7,467 nt of DNA from an uncultured Bacteroidota bacterium (lineage in GTDB: Bacteria > Bacteroidota > Bacteroidia > UKL13-3). The DNA lies in assembly GCA_903898215.1 (NCBI GenBank), contig CAIUEQ010000021.1, positions 1 to 7,467 on the forward strand, written 5' to 3'. Made by a program: the position numbers and the translations under genes. A model generated the notes under the pieces. That model was given only the letters and a program-made list of their open reading frames with translations, ran no database searches and was not told where the DNA came from. Of the stretch, positions 6,384-7,467 are shown piece by piece (the first letter of the stretch is position 1; each line of letters begins with the position of its first letter).

Positions 6384-6410
6384 GTCATTCTGAACGAAGC
6401 GAAGAATCAA
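6384..6410 (+). repeat. Dispersed-repeat-like unit, copy 2 (GTCATTCTGAACGAAG type)
   Basis: The second 27-base unit, GTCATTCTGAA to GAAGAATCAA, starts 149 bp after copy 1 and faces the same way. It follows directly on the right arm of the ACGCGA/TCGCGT stem. It ends 11 bp before the stop codon of the convergent HTH-PAS gene. Read from that gene's direction it would lie in the transcript's 3' end. Confidence 0.55.
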
Positions 6411-6421
6411 AAAAACTAAAA

Positions 6422-7321
6422 CTAATCAGATTTATATAAGAGGGAGGTAATAACTATAACTCCGTTTCCGGTAGACTCCAGGCTGTATTCATACCAACGT
6501 ATATTATTTTCACCAAAAGTGATCCTCTCGGTGAAATTAATTTTATTAGTAGTTGATTTACATAAATGAAAGAGTTCAAAAAATTTTGTTTTTTCAAGTT
6601 CAGGAACTAAATCTTTTAATGATCTATTTAAATAACTTTTTTCAAAACCAAGTTGCGTAATGTCATTGTATAAAAAAACAAAATTGAAATCTAAAATAAA
6701 AACATATTTTGGGTTAGGGGTTTTAGTATACACTGTGGTTGACAAATTTGTTAATTCAACATTTGCACTCATATAAACACCATCCTTAAGTACAGGTTTT
6801 AAATACCTGTTTAGGTAGATCTCTTCACCATCTTTACGAATATAACGACCTACAGAATCATAAATGCTTTTCCCTTTTTTTAATTCTTCTATTTTATCTT
6901 TAACAAACATTTTAGTGTTTCTATCCAATAGGGTTAAAATGCTAATTCCAACTAGTTCCTCTTTTAAATATTGAAGGGCGTTAGCAAAATGTTCATTGCA
7001 ATCAATAATTATTAAATGTTCATTAGTTGAATATGTTAATTTACCATCGTCATTTTTTTGATTCTTGGCAAGATTCATTGAAAATTCAATTGCAAGTTGC
7101 CAGCTTTCAAAACCTATGTATTCTGCAATTACATCCAGCGTTCTGAGTGTTGGTTTAGAACCTTCATTTCTTAAATTAAATATCCTTAAAAGTGTAGTTG
7201 CGCTAATATTGCTGCCGATGTTTTTATTAATATCACGCGATAAGCTTTCGCAATCTTTTGGATAACGAATTTTCTGGCCGAATTTCTGTTGGATTTTTTC
7301 TAATATTATTTCTGGAACCAT
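6422..7321 (-). CDS. HTH-PAS domain regulatory protein, target unknown
   Basis: I recognise the domains but not a named family member. The protein has 299 residues. Residues about 20-80 look like the N-terminal DNA-binding region found in many Bacteroidota proteins: a C-x-x-LS-x-x-I stretch (24-31), IS-x-x-TL-x-RIF (39-48) as the likely recognition helix, then TLDVIAEYIGF-x-SW (61-74). Residues about 95-195 fit a PAS sensor domain, with a variable-loop start (IIDCNEHF), EELVGISILTLL (121-132) and the C-terminal RKDGEEIYLNRYLKPV strands (162-177). Residues about 204-297 may be a second, diverged PAS domain (VFILDFNFVFLYND). There is no kinase, receiver, GGDEF or membrane segment, so it is probably a cytoplasmic one-component regulator that senses a ligand or redox state. 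It is convergent with cphB, which does not by itself imply control of cyanophycin. The start ATG agrees with where the first helix begins. The ligand is not predictable. Confidence 0.75.
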   Translation of the reverse strand: MVPEIILEKIQQKFGQKIRYPKDCESLSRDINKNIGSNISATTLLRIFNLRNEGSKPTLRTLDVIAEYIGFESWQLAIEFSMNLAKNQKNDDGKLTYSTNEHLIIIDCNEHFANALQYLKEELVGISILTLLDRNTKMFVKDKIEELKKGKSIYDSVGRYIRKDGEEIYLNRYLKPVLKDGVYMSANVELTNLSTTVYTKTPNPKYVFILDFNFVFLYNDITQLGFEKSYLNRSLKDLVPELEKTKFFELFHLCKSTTNKINFTERITFGENNIRWYEYSLESTGNGVIVITSLLYKSD

Positions 7322-7380
7322 CTTTTAATTTATTAACTTGGCTTTACCAGTGTATCATAAACTCATACGATATATTCTCG

Positions 7381-7388
7381 CAAATTTA
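7381..7388 (-). promoter_or_regulatory. Candidate -7 box of the HTH-PAS gene
   Basis: The minus strand reads TAAATTTG here, a perfect match to TAnnTTTG. It would start transcription near 7374 and leave a leader of about 50 nt before the ATG at 7321. No good TTG or TTTG is found 18-21 bases upstream, so support is weak. The remaining upstream DNA to 7467 is A/T-rich runs without a visible gene. Confidence 0.3.
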
Positions 7389-7467
7389 ATAATTTCTTGA
7401 ACTTTTGTTTTTTTTATGATTTTTTGTTTTCGCACTTTTAAAATGTTTTTTTTACAAAACCAACTAT

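Larger units (their letters stand above)
6163..6421. other. Intergenic repeat-rich region between convergent cphB and HTH-PAS genes
   Basis: No convincing gene lies in these 259 bp. The region holds, from left to right: the 16-pair hairpin (6176-6212), a small stem ACAAAC/GTTTGT (6218-6236), a 27-base GTC(A/C)TTC-type unit (6235-6261), a first copy of TTACTTTTTTTAT (6288-6300), the G-rich stretch GGGCGGGCTTTACGC (6348-6362), an ACGCGA/TCGCGT stem (6359-6383) with the second TTACTTTTTTTAT in its loop, and a second 27-base unit (6384-6410). Its local G/C-rich patches and dense palindromes differ from the flanking genes. This fits dispersed intergenic repeats such as REP-like elements, inferred from one locus only. 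Confidence 0.55.

Noticed and set aside
6152..6388. 78-codon minus-strand open frame overlapping the end of cphB and the intergenic region
   Set aside because: Its translation is rich in Lys, Arg and Ser with no family resemblance; it runs through the hairpins and repeat units and overlaps cphB, so it is read as a by-product of repeats.

Overview
The window looks like a chromosomal segment from a member of the Bacteroidota (Bacteroidetes). Four things suggest this: an AT-rich composition, weak or absent Shine-Dalgarno sequences, several upstream sites matching the TAnnTTTG -7 box of that phylum, and a regulator with a Bacteroidota-style N-terminal helix-turn-helix. Genus or species cannot be told from the sequence. 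Five genes are complete and one is cut by the left edge.

Left block (2-1187, + strand): the 3' end of one universal-stress-protein (Usp) gene, followed 13 bp later by a complete two-domain Usp gene. Their C-terminal ends align with each other, so they look like tandem paralogues in one operon. A perfect 11-bp hairpin with an A-tract on one arm and a T-tract on the other (1201-1229) can end transcription from both sides. It separates the usp operon from the convergent genes to the right.

Centre (1250-5127, - strand): cphA, encoding a full-length cyanophycin synthetase, then 101 bp later a short-chain (butyryl-CoA type) acyl-CoA dehydrogenase, which has its own candidate promoter. Divergent from cphA lies cphB (5281-6162, + strand), a cyanophycinase with an intact catalytic triad and a TTG start. 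The pair forms a small synthesis/degradation module for the storage polymer cyanophycin (multi-L-arginyl-poly-L-aspartate): CphA polymerises Asp and Arg using ATP, and CphB cuts the polymer to beta-Asp-Arg dipeptides. The isoaspartyl dipeptidase that would complete breakdown is not in the window. The 153-bp divergent control region holds overlapping candidate promoters facing opposite ways.

Right block (6163-7467): a 259-bp intergenic stretch rich in hairpins and dispersed-repeat-like sequence, then a convergent gene (6422-7321, - strand) for a cytoplasmic HTH-PAS(-PAS) protein of unknown target, with 146 bp of upstream DNA to the window end.

No rRNA, tRNA, CRISPR array, insertion sequence or phage gene was seen. 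The most noteworthy content is the cyanophycin module outside the cyanobacteria, with its compact divergent promoter region. I see no clearly new multi-gene system.
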